Source: Burkholderiales bacterium (GTDB taxonomy: Bacteria > Pseudomonadota > Gammaproteobacteria > Burkholderiales > Burkholderiaceae_C). Taken from it: DNA of 64,000 nucleotides. Within the stretch, counting starts at the first letter, position 1, and each line of letters begins with the position of its first letter. The position numbers were made by a program, and so were the translations under genes. The notes below the pieces were generated by a model. The model saw nothing but the letters and a program-made list of their open reading frames with translations. It had not been told where the DNA came from and searched no databases. Below, in pieces: positions 14,805 through 23,212 of this stretch. Location of the stretch: positions 186,001 through 250,000 of the forward strand of contig JACPOK010000016.1 in the NCBI GenBank assembly GCA_016191525.1, in the 5' to 3' direction.

Positions 14805-16277
14805 ATGAACGCACCCCTTCACCGCGAACTGCCCGCCGGCGTGCTCGATGCCGCCGCGGCCGTGGCCCACATCAGCGCGCAGTGGGACAACGACATCGTC
14901 CGCCAGCTCACCGACTACATCCAGATCCCCGCCAAGTCGCCGGGCTTCGACAAGGAATGGGCCGAGCACGGCTACCTGGACACCGTGATGCGCAACGCCG
15001 CCGCCTGGGTCGAGGCCCAGAAGGTGGAGGGCCTGAAACTAGAAGTGGTGCGCCTGCCCGGCCGCACGCCGGTGCTGTTCTTCGAGGTCGCGGCCACCAA
15101 GGCCGAGTCGACCCAGACGGTGCTGATGTACGGGCACCTGGACAAGCAGCCCGAGTTCACCGGCTGGCGCAACGACCTGGGGCCCTGGACGCCCAAGTAC
15201 GAGGACGGCAAGCTCTATGGCCGTGGCGGCGCGGACGATGGGTACGCGGTGTACGCCAGCATCGCCGCCGTGCAGGCCCTGAAGGCGCAGAAGGTGCCGC
15301 ACCCGCGCATCGTGGGCCTGGTGGAAACCTGCGAGGAGTCGGGCTCGTATGACCTGCTGCCCTATGTGGACGCGCTGCGCCCGCGGCTTGGCGACGTGTC
15401 CTTGGTGATCTGCCTCGATTCGGGCTGCGGCAACTACGACCAGCTGTGGCTCACAACCTCGCTGCGCGGCATGGTCAGCGGCACGCTGAAGGTGGAAATC
15501 CTCACCGAAGGCGTGCACTCGGGCGACGCCTCGGGCCTGGTGCCCTCCAGCTTCCGCATCATGCGGCAGGTGCTGGACCGGCTGGAGGACAGCAAGAGCG
15601 GCACGCTGCTGCCGCAAAGCTTCCACTGCGAAATCCCGGCCGAGCGGCTGGCCCAGGCCAGGGCCACCGCGGAGATCCTGGGCGACGTGGTCTACAAGCG
15701 CTTTCCCTGGGCGCATTACGACTGCGGCGGTTCCACCACCTTCGCCCTGCCCACCACCAGCGACCCGGTGCAGGCGTTGCTGAACCGCACCTGGATTCCC
15801 ACGCTGTCCGTCACCGGCGCCGAAGGCCTGCCGGCATTGCGCGACGCGGGCAACGTGCTGAGGCCCTACACCGCGTTCAAGCTGTCGCTGCGCCTGCCGC
15901 CGCTGGTCGATGCGGGCCAGGCCGTGCAGGAGCTGAAGGCGCTGCTGGAAGACAACGCGCCCTACCAGGCCCGGGTGACTTTCGAGAACAACGGCGGCGC
16001 CACCGGCTGGAACGCGCCGGCCACCGCGCCCTGGTTCGAGCAGGCGCTCAACCGTGCTTCGCAGGCGCATTTCGGCGCGCCCTGCGGCTACATCGGCCAG
16101 GGCGGGACCATCCCCCTCATGAGCATGCTGAGCAAGGGTTTTCCCAAGGCCCAGATGATGGTCTGCGGCGTGCTGGGCCCCAAGAGCAATGCCCACGGCC
16201 CGAACGAGTTCCTTCACGTGCCGTACGCCAAGAAGATCACGGCGGCCGTGGCCGAAGTCATGGCGCAACTGCCCTGA
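14805..16277 (+). CDS. M20 family metallopeptidase (dipeptidase-like)
   Basis: Zinc-dependent M20 peptidase of 490 residues, close to the CNDP/succinyl-diaminopimelate group. Metal and catalytic positions are visible as MYGHLDKQPEF (His, Asp), YGRGGADDGY (bridging Asp), VETCEESGS (Glu-Glu), ICLDSG (Asp) and AHGPNEFLHV (C-terminal His). The dimerisation domain lies between, around GVHSGDASGLVPSSFRI. Such enzymes cleave dipeptides or N-acyl amino acids in the cytoplasm. AGGA lies about 9 bases before the ATG at 14805. The gene stands alone on the plus strand, so the substrate is not indicated by context. Confidence 0.9.
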   Translation: MNAPLHRELPAGVLDAAAAVAHISAQWDNDIVRQLTDYIQIPAKSPGFDKEWAEHGYLDTVMRNAAAWVEAQKVEGLKLEVVRLPGRTPVLFFEVAATKAESTQTVLMYGHLDKQPEFTGWRNDLGPWTPKYEDGKLYGRGGADDGYAVYASIAAVQALKAQKVPHPRIVGLVETCEESGSYDLLPYVDALRPRLGDVSLVICLDSGCGNYDQLWLTTSLRGMVSGTLKVEILTEGVHSGDASGLVPSSFRIMRQVLDRLEDSKSGTLLPQSFHCEIPAERLAQARATAEILGDVVYKRFPWAHYDCGGSTTFALPTTSDPVQALLNRTWIPTLSVTGAEGLPALRDAGNVLRPYTAFKLSLRLPPLVDAGQAVQELKALLEDNAPYQARVTFENNGGATGWNAPATAPWFEQALNRASQAHFGAPCGYIGQGGTIPLMSMLSKGFPKAQMMVCGVLGPKSNAHGPNEFLHVPYAKKITAAVAEVMAQLP

Positions 16278-16415
16278 GCGGCACCCCGCAAACCTGCGAC
16301 TTAGTTCACAGGAATGCGGCTTGAAAATAAAGTCCAGCGCTCCTGTCGTCGTCGCGCGACCGTTGGTCCGCCATACGTTGCGAGATGTCACAACCAGCGC
16401 AATCATCGGCGCCTG

Positions 16416-17267
16416 ATGAGCGCAGCCGCCAGCGATTCCACCCTCTCGACCTTCACGGCCGCCGATGGCGACAACATCGCCGTGCAGGACTGGCCGCTTG
16501 CGGAAGGGGTCGAACTGCGGGGCGTGGTCGTGGTGGTGCATGGGCTGGGCGAACACGCCGGCCGTTACGACCTTGTGGCAAGGCGCCTGAACAGCTGGGG
16601 CTTCGCGGTACGCGGCTTCGACCAGTACGGCCATGGTGAATCTGGGGGCGTGCGCGGCGCGCTGCCGAACGACACCCGCCTGCTGGACGACCTGGCCGAC
16701 GTGGTGGACAGCACGCGCGTGCGCATGGCCGAGGGCCTGCCCCTGATCCTGCTGGGCCACAGCATGGGCGGCCTGGTGGTGGCCCGCTTCATCTCGCAGG
16801 GCAAACGCGACGTGGACGGCGTGGTGCTGTCCTCTCCCGCGCTCGATGCCGGCCTGAACGGCTTCCAGAAGATGCTGCTGGCGACGCTGCCGCGCTTCTT
16901 GCCCAACCTGCCGGTGGGCAACGGCGTGGACGCCGACTACATATCGCATGACCCCCGGGTGGTGGCCGCCTACCGCAAGGACCCGCTGGTGCATGACCGC
17001 ATCACGCCGCGGCTGGCGAAGTTCATCGCTGACACCGGGCCGCTTTGCGTGGAAAGCGCGCCCCAGTGGAAGCTGCCCACGCTGCTGATGTATGCGGGCG
17101 ACGACCGGCTGGTGAATCCCGCCGGCAGCCGGGCTTTCGCCGCTGCCGCGCCTGCCGATGTGGTTACCTCACGCTGCTTCGAGGGGCTGTACCACGAGAT
17201 CTTCAACGAAAGCGAGGCGGAGCCGGTGTTCGCGGCCCTGAAAAGCTGGATGGACCACTGGTTCTAA
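16416..17267 (+). CDS. Alpha/beta hydrolase, monoacylglycerol lipase-like
   Basis: Serine hydrolase of 283 residues resembling lysophospholipases and monoglyceride lipases (Hydrolase_4 family). The oxyanion region is VVVVHGLGEHAGRY, the cap starts with FDQYGHGESGG, the nucleophile is Ser in LLGHSMGGLV, and Asp and His are in MYAGDDRLVNP and LYHEIFNE. It likely hydrolyses short acylglycerols or lysophospholipids. An in-frame extension upstream has no ribosome site, and the MSAAASDSTLSTFTAADGD start is typical of the family. The 138 bases before it show no promoter or structure that I can defend. Confidence 0.88.
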   Translation: MSAAASDSTLSTFTAADGDNIAVQDWPLAEGVELRGVVVVVHGLGEHAGRYDLVARRLNSWGFAVRGFDQYGHGESGGVRGALPNDTRLLDDLADVVDSTRVRMAEGLPLILLGHSMGGLVVARFISQGKRDVDGVVLSSPALDAGLNGFQKMLLATLPRFLPNLPVGNGVDADYISHDPRVVAAYRKDPLVHDRITPRLAKFIADTGPLCVESAPQWKLPTLLMYAGDDRLVNPAGSRAFAAAAPADVVTSRCFEGLYHEIFNESEAEPVFAALKSWMDHWF

Positions 17268-17318
17268 GGCGTTCAGAGGGGAAAATGGCTGCGGAGCGCA
17301 CCAGCCGTGCGCGGGGCG

Positions 17319-17732
17319 CTATGATTTATGTAGCAAGGCGCCAAGCGAGCCGAGCAGGTCGCCCGCATTGCCCAGGCCGGCTTCGGGCGCCACGCCGTGC
17401 GGCGTGAGCTTGTCCACCAGGCCCGGCAGGATCTGCGACAGCTGGCCGGCCGCCTGCGCCGGGTCCAGGCCCAGTTTCGCGGCGATGCTGGCCATCGCGT
17501 CCGAGCCCAGCACTTCCTTGAGCTGGTCGGCCGAGACGGCGTGGTTGTCGCCATGGCCTATCCATGAGCCCACCACCTCGCCCAGCCCGGCTTCGTTGAA
17601 TTTCTCGACCAGGCCGCGCAGGCCCCCGAGCTGGCCATCATTGGCCAGCAGCCCGCCCAGCACGGCCGCAAGGCCGCCCTGCTGCTGCGCCTGGCCCATC
17701 ACCGAGCCCAACACCGAATCAAGCAGTCCCAT
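17319..17732 (-). CDS. yidB: YidB family protein (DUF937)
   Basis: Small protein of 137 residues of the YidB/DUF937 family. The N-terminus MGLLDSVLGSVMG and the repeated GGLAAVLGGLL, LVEKFNEAGLGEVVGSWIG and VSADQLKEVLGSD are family hallmarks. It has glycine- and leucine-rich helices without a signal peptide. The function of the family is unknown. It is followed upstream on the same strand by a longer operon (amgK-rsmE-MFS), 15 bases away from the MFS stop. Its last codons (LLHKS) run into a GCTATGATTTATGTAGC sequence that may be an eroded copy of the dispersed repeat. Confidence 0.85.
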   Translation of the reverse strand: MGLLDSVLGSVMGQAQQQGGLAAVLGGLLANDGQLGGLRGLVEKFNEAGLGEVVGSWIGHGDNHAVSADQLKEVLGSDAMASIAAKLGLDPAQAAGQLSQILPGLVDKLTPHGVAPEAGLGNAGDLLGSLGALLHKS

Positions 17733-17747
17733 GGCGAATCCTTGTTC

Positions 17748-18920
17748 TTAAAGAGGCTGATTCTGTGGGCGGCGGCCTGACAGCGCAAGCCACAGCAGGC
17801 CGGCGCCCGTGGCCACTACCGGCAGGACGGAGCCGTAGTTCAGCAAGGTCCAGCCCTGCGTGGTGACCAGCACACCCGACGCGAACGAGCTCAGGGCCAG
17901 CGTGGCGAACACGAAGAAGTTGAGCGCACCCTGCGCCCGGTCCTTCTCCTCGGGCGCGTATGAGGCCAGCGACAGCGTCGTGCTGCCGGTGAACAGGAAG
18001 TTCCAGCCCACGCCCAGCGTGAACAGCGCCAGCAGGAACTGCTGCACCTCGACGCCGCTGAGGGCCACGGCGATGCACACCAGGTTCAGGACGACGCCAA
18101 TACCCATGATGGGCAGCGCGCCGAAGCGCTTGATCAGCGAGCCGGTGAAAAACCCCGGCGCGAACATGCCGATCACGTGCCACTCCAGCACCAGCGCCGC
18201 ATCAGAAAAGGGCAGCCGGCATTGCTGCATGGCGATCGGTGTGGCCGCCATCAGCAGGTTCATCACGCCGTAGCTGAGCGCGCCCGAAGCGGCGGCCACG
18301 ATGAACAGCGGCTGCGCCATGATCTGCGCCAGGGAGCGGCCGCCTGCGGCGGCCTTGGGCGGCGGGGGTGCGAACTCCATGAATGCCATCAACGCCATCG
18401 CCAGCAGCGCCACCACGGCCAGCGCGATGTACGCGCCCGCAAAGGGCACCGGGAACACGTCGCGCGTCATGGCCGCCAGGTTGGGGCCCACCACCGCGCC
18501 CAGCAGGCCGCCCGCCATCACAAGCGACACGGCTTTTTCGCGGGCCTGCGGCGCGGCGAGTTCGGCGGCCGCAAAGCGGTACAGGCCCGCGTTGGCGTTG
18601 TAGTAGCCCGCCACCACCGTGGCGAAACACAGGAGCCAGAAGTTGCGGCTGGCCGCAGCATAGGCGCACAGCAGCGCCGAAAGCAGCGCCACCACCAGCC
18701 CGAGCTGGAACGAGCGCTTGCGTCCCAGCCGGCTTTGCGTGCGCGCCACCACGCCGGTGGAAAGCGCGCTGCCCACCACGTAGCCCATCACCGGCAGCGT
18801 GGCCATCCATCCCAGCGGCGCTAGCGCATAGCCCACCAGCCCGTTGATGGCGATGAAGGTGACGTTGTTGGTGAGGAACAGGCCCTGGCACACCGCCAGC
18901 AACCACAGGTTGCGGTTCAT
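17748..18920 (-). CDS. Major facilitator superfamily transporter
   Basis: Inner-membrane transporter of 390 residues with about twelve helices. The loop between helices 2 and 3 carries RTQSRLGRKRSF, a typical MFS motif A variant, and a proline-rich cytoplasmic loop (FAPPPPKAAAGG) separates the halves. The ATG at 18920 overlaps the rsmE stop. A longer frame extends upstream inside rsmE and is discounted. The substrate cannot be told from sequence. Its place behind amgK and rsmE does not point to a clear partner. Confidence 0.88.
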   Translation of the reverse strand: MNRNLWLLAVCQGLFLTNNVTFIAINGLVGYALAPLGWMATLPVMGYVVGSALSTGVVARTQSRLGRKRSFQLGLVVALLSALLCAYAAASRNFWLLCFATVVAGYYNANAGLYRFAAAELAAPQAREKAVSLVMAGGLLGAVVGPNLAAMTRDVFPVPFAGAYIALAVVALLAMALMAFMEFAPPPPKAAAGGRSLAQIMAQPLFIVAAASGALSYGVMNLLMAATPIAMQQCRLPFSDAALVLEWHVIGMFAPGFFTGSLIKRFGALPIMGIGVVLNLVCIAVALSGVEVQQFLLALFTLGVGWNFLFTGSTTLSLASYAPEEKDRAQGALNFFVFATLALSSFASGVLVTTQGWTLLNYGSVLPVVATGAGLLWLALSGRRPQNQPL

Positions 18921-19633
18921 CGGCCCAGTGTAAGGGCCGCCAGAACGGCGAGCGGCGCCGTCTCGGCCCGCAGCACGCGCGTGCCCAGCAGCACCGGCAG
19001 GAAACCCAGTGCGATGGCGGCGTCTTCCTCCTGCGGGGTGAGCCCGCCCTCGGGGCCGGAGAGCAGCGTCACCTCGCCCGCGCCGGTATCGGTTTCGGCA
19101 AGGGTTCGCGCCTGTGCCCGCAGCGAAAGCAGCAGGCCGTTGACAGGCCTCTGCGCGCCTTTGGCCCACTCGCCGGATTCAAGTACCGGATGAATTCGCG
19201 GGACGTGGTTGCGCCCGCATTGCTCGCACGCGGCCACCGCGACAGCCTGCCAGTGCGCCCGCTTCTTTTCGGCGCGCTCGCCGGCCAGCCGCAGCACGCT
19301 GCGCTGGCCCAGAACGGGCTGGATGCTGGCGGCGCCCAGTTCGGTGGCCTTTTCAACCAGCCAGTCCATCCGCTCATTGGCGGGCATGCCCACCACCAGG
19401 TGAACGGCGCGGGAAACCTCGCGTTCGGCGGCATCATGCGCGCCGACGCGCACGGCCACGTCGCTGCGGCCCATGCGTTCAATCTCCGCGCTGAACTCGC
19501 CGCCTTCACCATTGAACAGGGTGATCTGCTGCCCCGGCTGCATGCGCAGGACCTGCACATGGCGCGCCGCGGCCGCGGGCAGGTCCAGCGCGGCGCCGCT
19601 GGCCAGTGCTACCGGGCAATAGAGCCGGGGCAT
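18917..19633 (-). CDS. rsmE: 16S rRNA (uracil-1498-N3)-methyltransferase
   Basis: SPOUT-class RNA methyltransferase of 238 residues that methylates U1498 of 16S rRNA. An N-terminal PUA-like domain (HVQVLRMQPGQQITLFNGEGGEF) is followed by the knotted SPOUT domain with KATELGAASIQPVLGQRS, ACEQCGRNHVP, LLSGPEGGLTPQE and LGTRVLRAETAPLAVL, all family signatures of the SAM site. It starts 3 bases after the amgK stop and overlaps the MFS gene, so all three are in one operon. Confidence 0.94.
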   Translation of the reverse strand: MPRLYCPVALASGAALDLPAAAARHVQVLRMQPGQQITLFNGEGGEFSAEIERMGRSDVAVRVGAHDAAEREVSRAVHLVVGMPANERMDWLVEKATELGAASIQPVLGQRSVLRLAGERAEKKRAHWQAVAVAACEQCGRNHVPRIHPVLESGEWAKGAQRPVNGLLLSLRAQARTLAETDTGAGEVTLLSGPEGGLTPQEEDAAIALGFLPVLLGTRVLRAETAPLAVLAALTLGR

Positions 19634-19636
19634 GCG

Positions 19637-20746
19637 TCAAGCACGGCCGAAGGCGTAGCCGCTGACCGGCTCCGTGCCCTCGATCTTGTCCAGCAGGTGC
19701 AGCAGCGGCCCCAGCTCGCGGTAGCGGGCCGCGGTGTGGCGGATGTAGGCCATGAAGCGCGGTGCGTCGGCCAGGTACTTCGGCTTGCCGTCGCGCAGGG
19801 TCAGCCGCGCGAAGATGCCGGCCACCTTCAGGTGGCGCTGCAGGCCCATCCATTCCACGGCGCGGTAGAAATCGCCGAAGTCGCTGTCCACCGGCAGGCC
19901 GGCTTTCTGCGCGCGCTGCCAGTACCGCACCGTGACGTCCAGCACGAACTCCTCGTCCCAGCTGAGGAAGGCATCACGCATCAGGCAGGCGATGTCGTAG
20001 GTGATGGGGCCGTGCACCGCGTCCTGGAAGTCAAGCACGCCCAGCCGCTGTTCGCCCGGGTCGGCCGGCATCATCAGGTTGCGCGGCATGAAGTCGCGGT
20101 GCACATACACCGCCGGCGAGGCGAGGTTGCGCTCCACGATCAGCTTGAACATGCCGTCCAGCGTCTCGCGCACGGCGCCTTCCACCTTCACGCCACGGTG
20201 CTGCTCCAGGTACCAGTCGGGAAACAGGGCCAGTTCGCGCGAGAGCAGCGCCTGGTCATAGGGCGGGAGCAAGCCGGGCCTGGATGCCGCCTGCCAGGCC
20301 ACCAGCGAATCCACGGCGCGCATATAAAGGCCCTGGTTGGCGGGTGGGTCATCGGCATTGACCACCTCGATCATGGTCCGGCTGCCCAGGTCGCCGAGCA
20401 GCATGAAACCCCAAGCCTCGTCCCAGACCAGCACACGCGGCACGTTCAGGCCGGCCGCGGCCATCAGCGCGGCCACTTTCACGAACGGCCGGCAGTCTTC
20501 CTTGTCCGGCGGCGCGTCCATGATGATGCGGCTGCCGCCCGCCGCGTCGATCCGCAGGTAGCGCCGGAAGCTGGCGTCGGCCGAGGCAATCCGCAGGCTC
20601 GCCGGGGACAGGGCATGGGTGGCGGCCACGCCGCCCAGCCACGTGGAAAACGCGGCCTCGCGTTGCGCATCGGCCCACTGGACGGGATTTGCGGGGGGCG
20701 GGGGCGAAGATGCGGCCGGCATCGGGGTTGCGGGGGGAAGGCTCAT
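19637..20746 (-). CDS. amgK: Cell-wall amino sugar kinase AmgK
   Basis: Kinase of 369 residues with the aminoglycoside phosphotransferase fold, the anomeric MurNAc/GlcNAc 1-kinase AmgK of the peptidoglycan-recycling route that bypasses de novo UDP-MurNAc synthesis. The catalytic loop is VHRDFMPRNLM and the metal-binding Asp is in LDFQDAVHGP; the N-lobe shows SFRRYLRI and FMLLGDLGSRTM. A proline-rich stretch covers residues 1-20. It is divergent from lptD, as in pseudomonads, but its usual partner MurU is not adjacent; a MurU homologue is at 59969-60652. A generic phosphotransferase is the alternative. Confidence 0.87.
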   Translation of the reverse strand: MSLPPATPMPAASSPPPPANPVQWADAQREAAFSTWLGGVAATHALSPASLRIASADASFRRYLRIDAAGGSRIIMDAPPDKEDCRPFVKVAALMAAAGLNVPRVLVWDEAWGFMLLGDLGSRTMIEVVNADDPPANQGLYMRAVDSLVAWQAASRPGLLPPYDQALLSRELALFPDWYLEQHRGVKVEGAVRETLDGMFKLIVERNLASPAVYVHRDFMPRNLMMPADPGEQRLGVLDFQDAVHGPITYDIACLMRDAFLSWDEEFVLDVTVRYWQRAQKAGLPVDSDFGDFYRAVEWMGLQRHLKVAGIFARLTLRDGKPKYLADAPRFMAYIRHTAARYRELGPLLHLLDKIEGTEPVSGYAFGRA

Positions 20747-20817
20747 GGATAATCCATTCTACAAATCCAGTCCTGCCGGCCGGCTGCGAAGCCGCCGCGG
20801 CGGCCACCCCGATCCAG

Positions 20818-23205
20818 ATGCACGACTTGAAACCCAGGGCGTTTCGCGCCCGCTTTGCCCTGACCCCGGTGGCCCTGGTGGTGTGCGCGCTGGTGCAGCC
20901 GCAGGCGCGGGCCCAGGCGGCCGCCGACGAACCCCAGCCGCACCTCAAGCCCAGCCCGCTGCTGCGCGAGAACATCCCGCCGGCCGTGCGCAACGAACTG
21001 CCCACCTTCCTGTCGGGCGACCGCGCTTCGGGGCGCACCGACCTGGAGAGCGTGCTGGAAGGCAACGCCGAACTGCGTCGCGGCGACACCGTGATCCGGG
21101 CCGACCGGCTGGAGTATTACCAGCCTGGCGACCTGGCCAAGGCCCGCGGCAACGTGCACATCAACCGGGCCGGCAACATCTTCGAGGGGCCGCTGCTCGA
21201 GCTGAAGATCGATGCCTTCGAAGGGTTCTTCAACGAGCCGCGCTACAGGTTCCTCAAGAACGGCGCCTACGGCGAGGCCGAGCGCGTCGACTTCATAGAC
21301 GACAAGCGCTCGATCATCCGCAACGCCACCTACACCACCTGCCAGCGCCGCCCCGGCCCGAGCTGGCTGCCCGACTGGATCATCCGCGCCGCCAGCATCC
21401 GCATCGACGAGGAAGAAGAAACCGGGCAGGCCACCGGCGGGGTGCTCAGCTTCATGGGCGTGCCTATCCTGGCCGCGCCGCAGCTGAGTTTTCCGCTGAG
21501 CGACAAGCGCAAATCCGGCGTCCTGCCGCCCACCATCGGGCTGGACAGCCTGAACGGTGTGGAACTGACTCTGCCTTACTACTGGAACATCGCGCCCAAT
21601 CGCGACGCCACGTTTTATCCGGCCCTGATGAGCAAGCGCGGCATCGACCTGGCCGGCGAGTTCCGCTACCTGGAGCGTGAGTACCAAGGCAAGCTGCGCG
21701 CCAATTACATGCCCAACGATACGCTGCGCCGCCGCGACCGCTGGGGCTATGCCGTCACCCACGACGGCACCATCGCCACCGGCGTGCCCGGCCTGGGTTC
21801 GCTGGGCCTGAACCTGAACCTGAACCGGGTCAGCGACAACGATTACTGGCGCGACTTCTCGCGTTCCAGCAGCTCCCTGACGCAGCGCCTGCTGGCGAGT
21901 GATGGCATCCTGTCGTGGGGCCAGGGCAATTTCTCGGCGACGGCCCGCACCCTGAAATGGCAGACCCTGCAGGACGTGACCTCGCCCATCGTCCCGCCTT
22001 ATGACCGGGTGCCCCAGCTGGTGGGCCGCTACACCCGCAGCAACCTGCCGGGGGGCCTGGACGCGTACGTCGAGGCCGACTACACGCAGTTCGAAGCCGT
22101 GCGGGCGCTGACCGGCCAGCCGAACGCCAAACGCAGCTTCACTCTGGCGCAGCTGAGCCGGCCCTGGCAGGCGCCGGGCTGGTTCGTCACGCCCAAGATC
22201 CAGCTGCACGCCACCCAGTACCAGTTTGATGCCCCGCTGGTGAATGGCGCCACCTCGGCCAGCCGGGTCGTGCCCACGGTCAGCCTGGACAGCGGGCTGG
22301 TGTTCGAGCGCGATGCCAGTTACTTTGGCCGGGCCTTCCGCCAGACGCTGGAACCCCGCGCTTTCTACGTGCATACGCCGTTCCGTGACCAGAGCCTGCT
22401 GCCCAACTACGACTCGGCGGCCAACGACTTCAATTTCGCGACCATCTATACGGAAAACGCGTTCGGCGGCCAGGACCGGATATCCGACAACAACCTGCTG
22501 ACCCTTGGCGCCACCACCCGGCTGCTGGACCCTGACACCGGCGCCGAGGCGGCGCGCTTCGGTGTCGCCCAGCGGCTGCGCTTCAAGGACCAGCGCGTCA
22601 CGCTGCCGGGCGGCGCGCCGATCAGCGAACGCCTTTCGGACATCCTGTTCGGCGCCTCGATCAACTGGACGCCCCAGTGGAGCCTCGACTCCACGGTGCA
22701 ATACAACCCCAAGACCAGCCGGTCGATCCGTTCGACCATCGGCGGGCGCTACAACCCGGGCAACTACCGCGTGATCAGCGCGGCCTACCGGCTGCAGCGC
22801 GATGTGACGGGCGTCGCGCCCAGCGAGCAGCTGGACGTGGGCTGGCAATGGCCGCTGAACGACCTGTGGGGCGACAAGGGCCAGAACCTGGGGTCCGGCC
22901 GCGGCGAGGGCGAAGGCCGGTGGTACAGCGTGGGCCGCCTGAACTACAGCCTGCAGGACAGGAAGCTGGTGGATGCGGTGGTCGGGCTGGAGTACGATGC
23001 CGGCTGCTGGCTCGGGCGGGTGGTGGTGGAGCGGCTGCAGAGCAGCACCGCCACGGCCAACAAGCGCATCCTGTTTCAGCTGGAATTCGTCGGCTTCACC
23101 CGCCTGGGCTCCAGCGCACTGCAGACGCTCAAGCAGAACATCCCGCGATACCAGTACCTGCGCGAGCAGGTCACGGCCCCCAGCCGTTTCAGCAACTACG
23201 ATTAG
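20818..23205 (+). CDS. lptD: LPS-assembly protein LptD
   Basis: Outer-membrane beta-barrel of 795 residues that inserts lipopolysaccharide into the outer leaflet with LptE. A signal peptide (residues 1-32, ending ARAQA) is followed by the OstA/LptA-like jellyroll (LEGNAELRRGDTVIRADRLEYYQPGDLAKARGNV region) and the barrel, closing near ILFQLEFVGFTRLG. The mature chain has only two cysteines, one in YTTCQ and one in AGCWLGR, against four in E. coli, enough for one inter-domain disulfide. The start at 20818 gives a good signal peptide, although no Shine-Dalgarno is obvious. surA follows 7 bases later. Confidence 0.94.
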   Translation: MHDLKPRAFRARFALTPVALVVCALVQPQARAQAAADEPQPHLKPSPLLRENIPPAVRNELPTFLSGDRASGRTDLESVLEGNAELRRGDTVIRADRLEYYQPGDLAKARGNVHINRAGNIFEGPLLELKIDAFEGFFNEPRYRFLKNGAYGEAERVDFIDDKRSIIRNATYTTCQRRPGPSWLPDWIIRAASIRIDEEEETGQATGGVLSFMGVPILAAPQLSFPLSDKRKSGVLPPTIGLDSLNGVELTLPYYWNIAPNRDATFYPALMSKRGIDLAGEFRYLEREYQGKLRANYMPNDTLRRRDRWGYAVTHDGTIATGVPGLGSLGLNLNLNRVSDNDYWRDFSRSSSSLTQRLLASDGILSWGQGNFSATARTLKWQTLQDVTSPIVPPYDRVPQLVGRYTRSNLPGGLDAYVEADYTQFEAVRALTGQPNAKRSFTLAQLSRPWQAPGWFVTPKIQLHATQYQFDAPLVNGATSASRVVPTVSLDSGLVFERDASYFGRAFRQTLEPRAFYVHTPFRDQSLLPNYDSAANDFNFATIYTENAFGGQDRISDNNLLTLGATTRLLDPDTGAEAARFGVAQRLRFKDQRVTLPGGAPISERLSDILFGASINWTPQWSLDSTVQYNPKTSRSIRSTIGGRYNPGNYRVISAAYRLQRDVTGVAPSEQLDVGWQWPLNDLWGDKGQNLGSGRGEGEGRWYSVGRLNYSLQDRKLVDAVVGLEYDAGCWLGRVVVERLQSSTATANKRILFQLEFVGFTRLGSSALQTLKQNIPRYQYLREQVTAPSRFSNYD

Positions 23206-23212
23206 AGAAGCC

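Noticed and set aside
17318..17334. GCTATGATTTATGTAGC at the end of yidB as a fourth copy of the dispersed repeat
   Set aside because: The first hairpin matches partly, but the ACGCA and GCAGGCCTTTT blocks are missing, so it cannot be told from chance.
19136..19165. AGGCCTGTCAAC in rsmE as another repeat remnant
   Set aside because: Only a short piece resembles the repeat, without the GCTAT-ATAGC hairpin.
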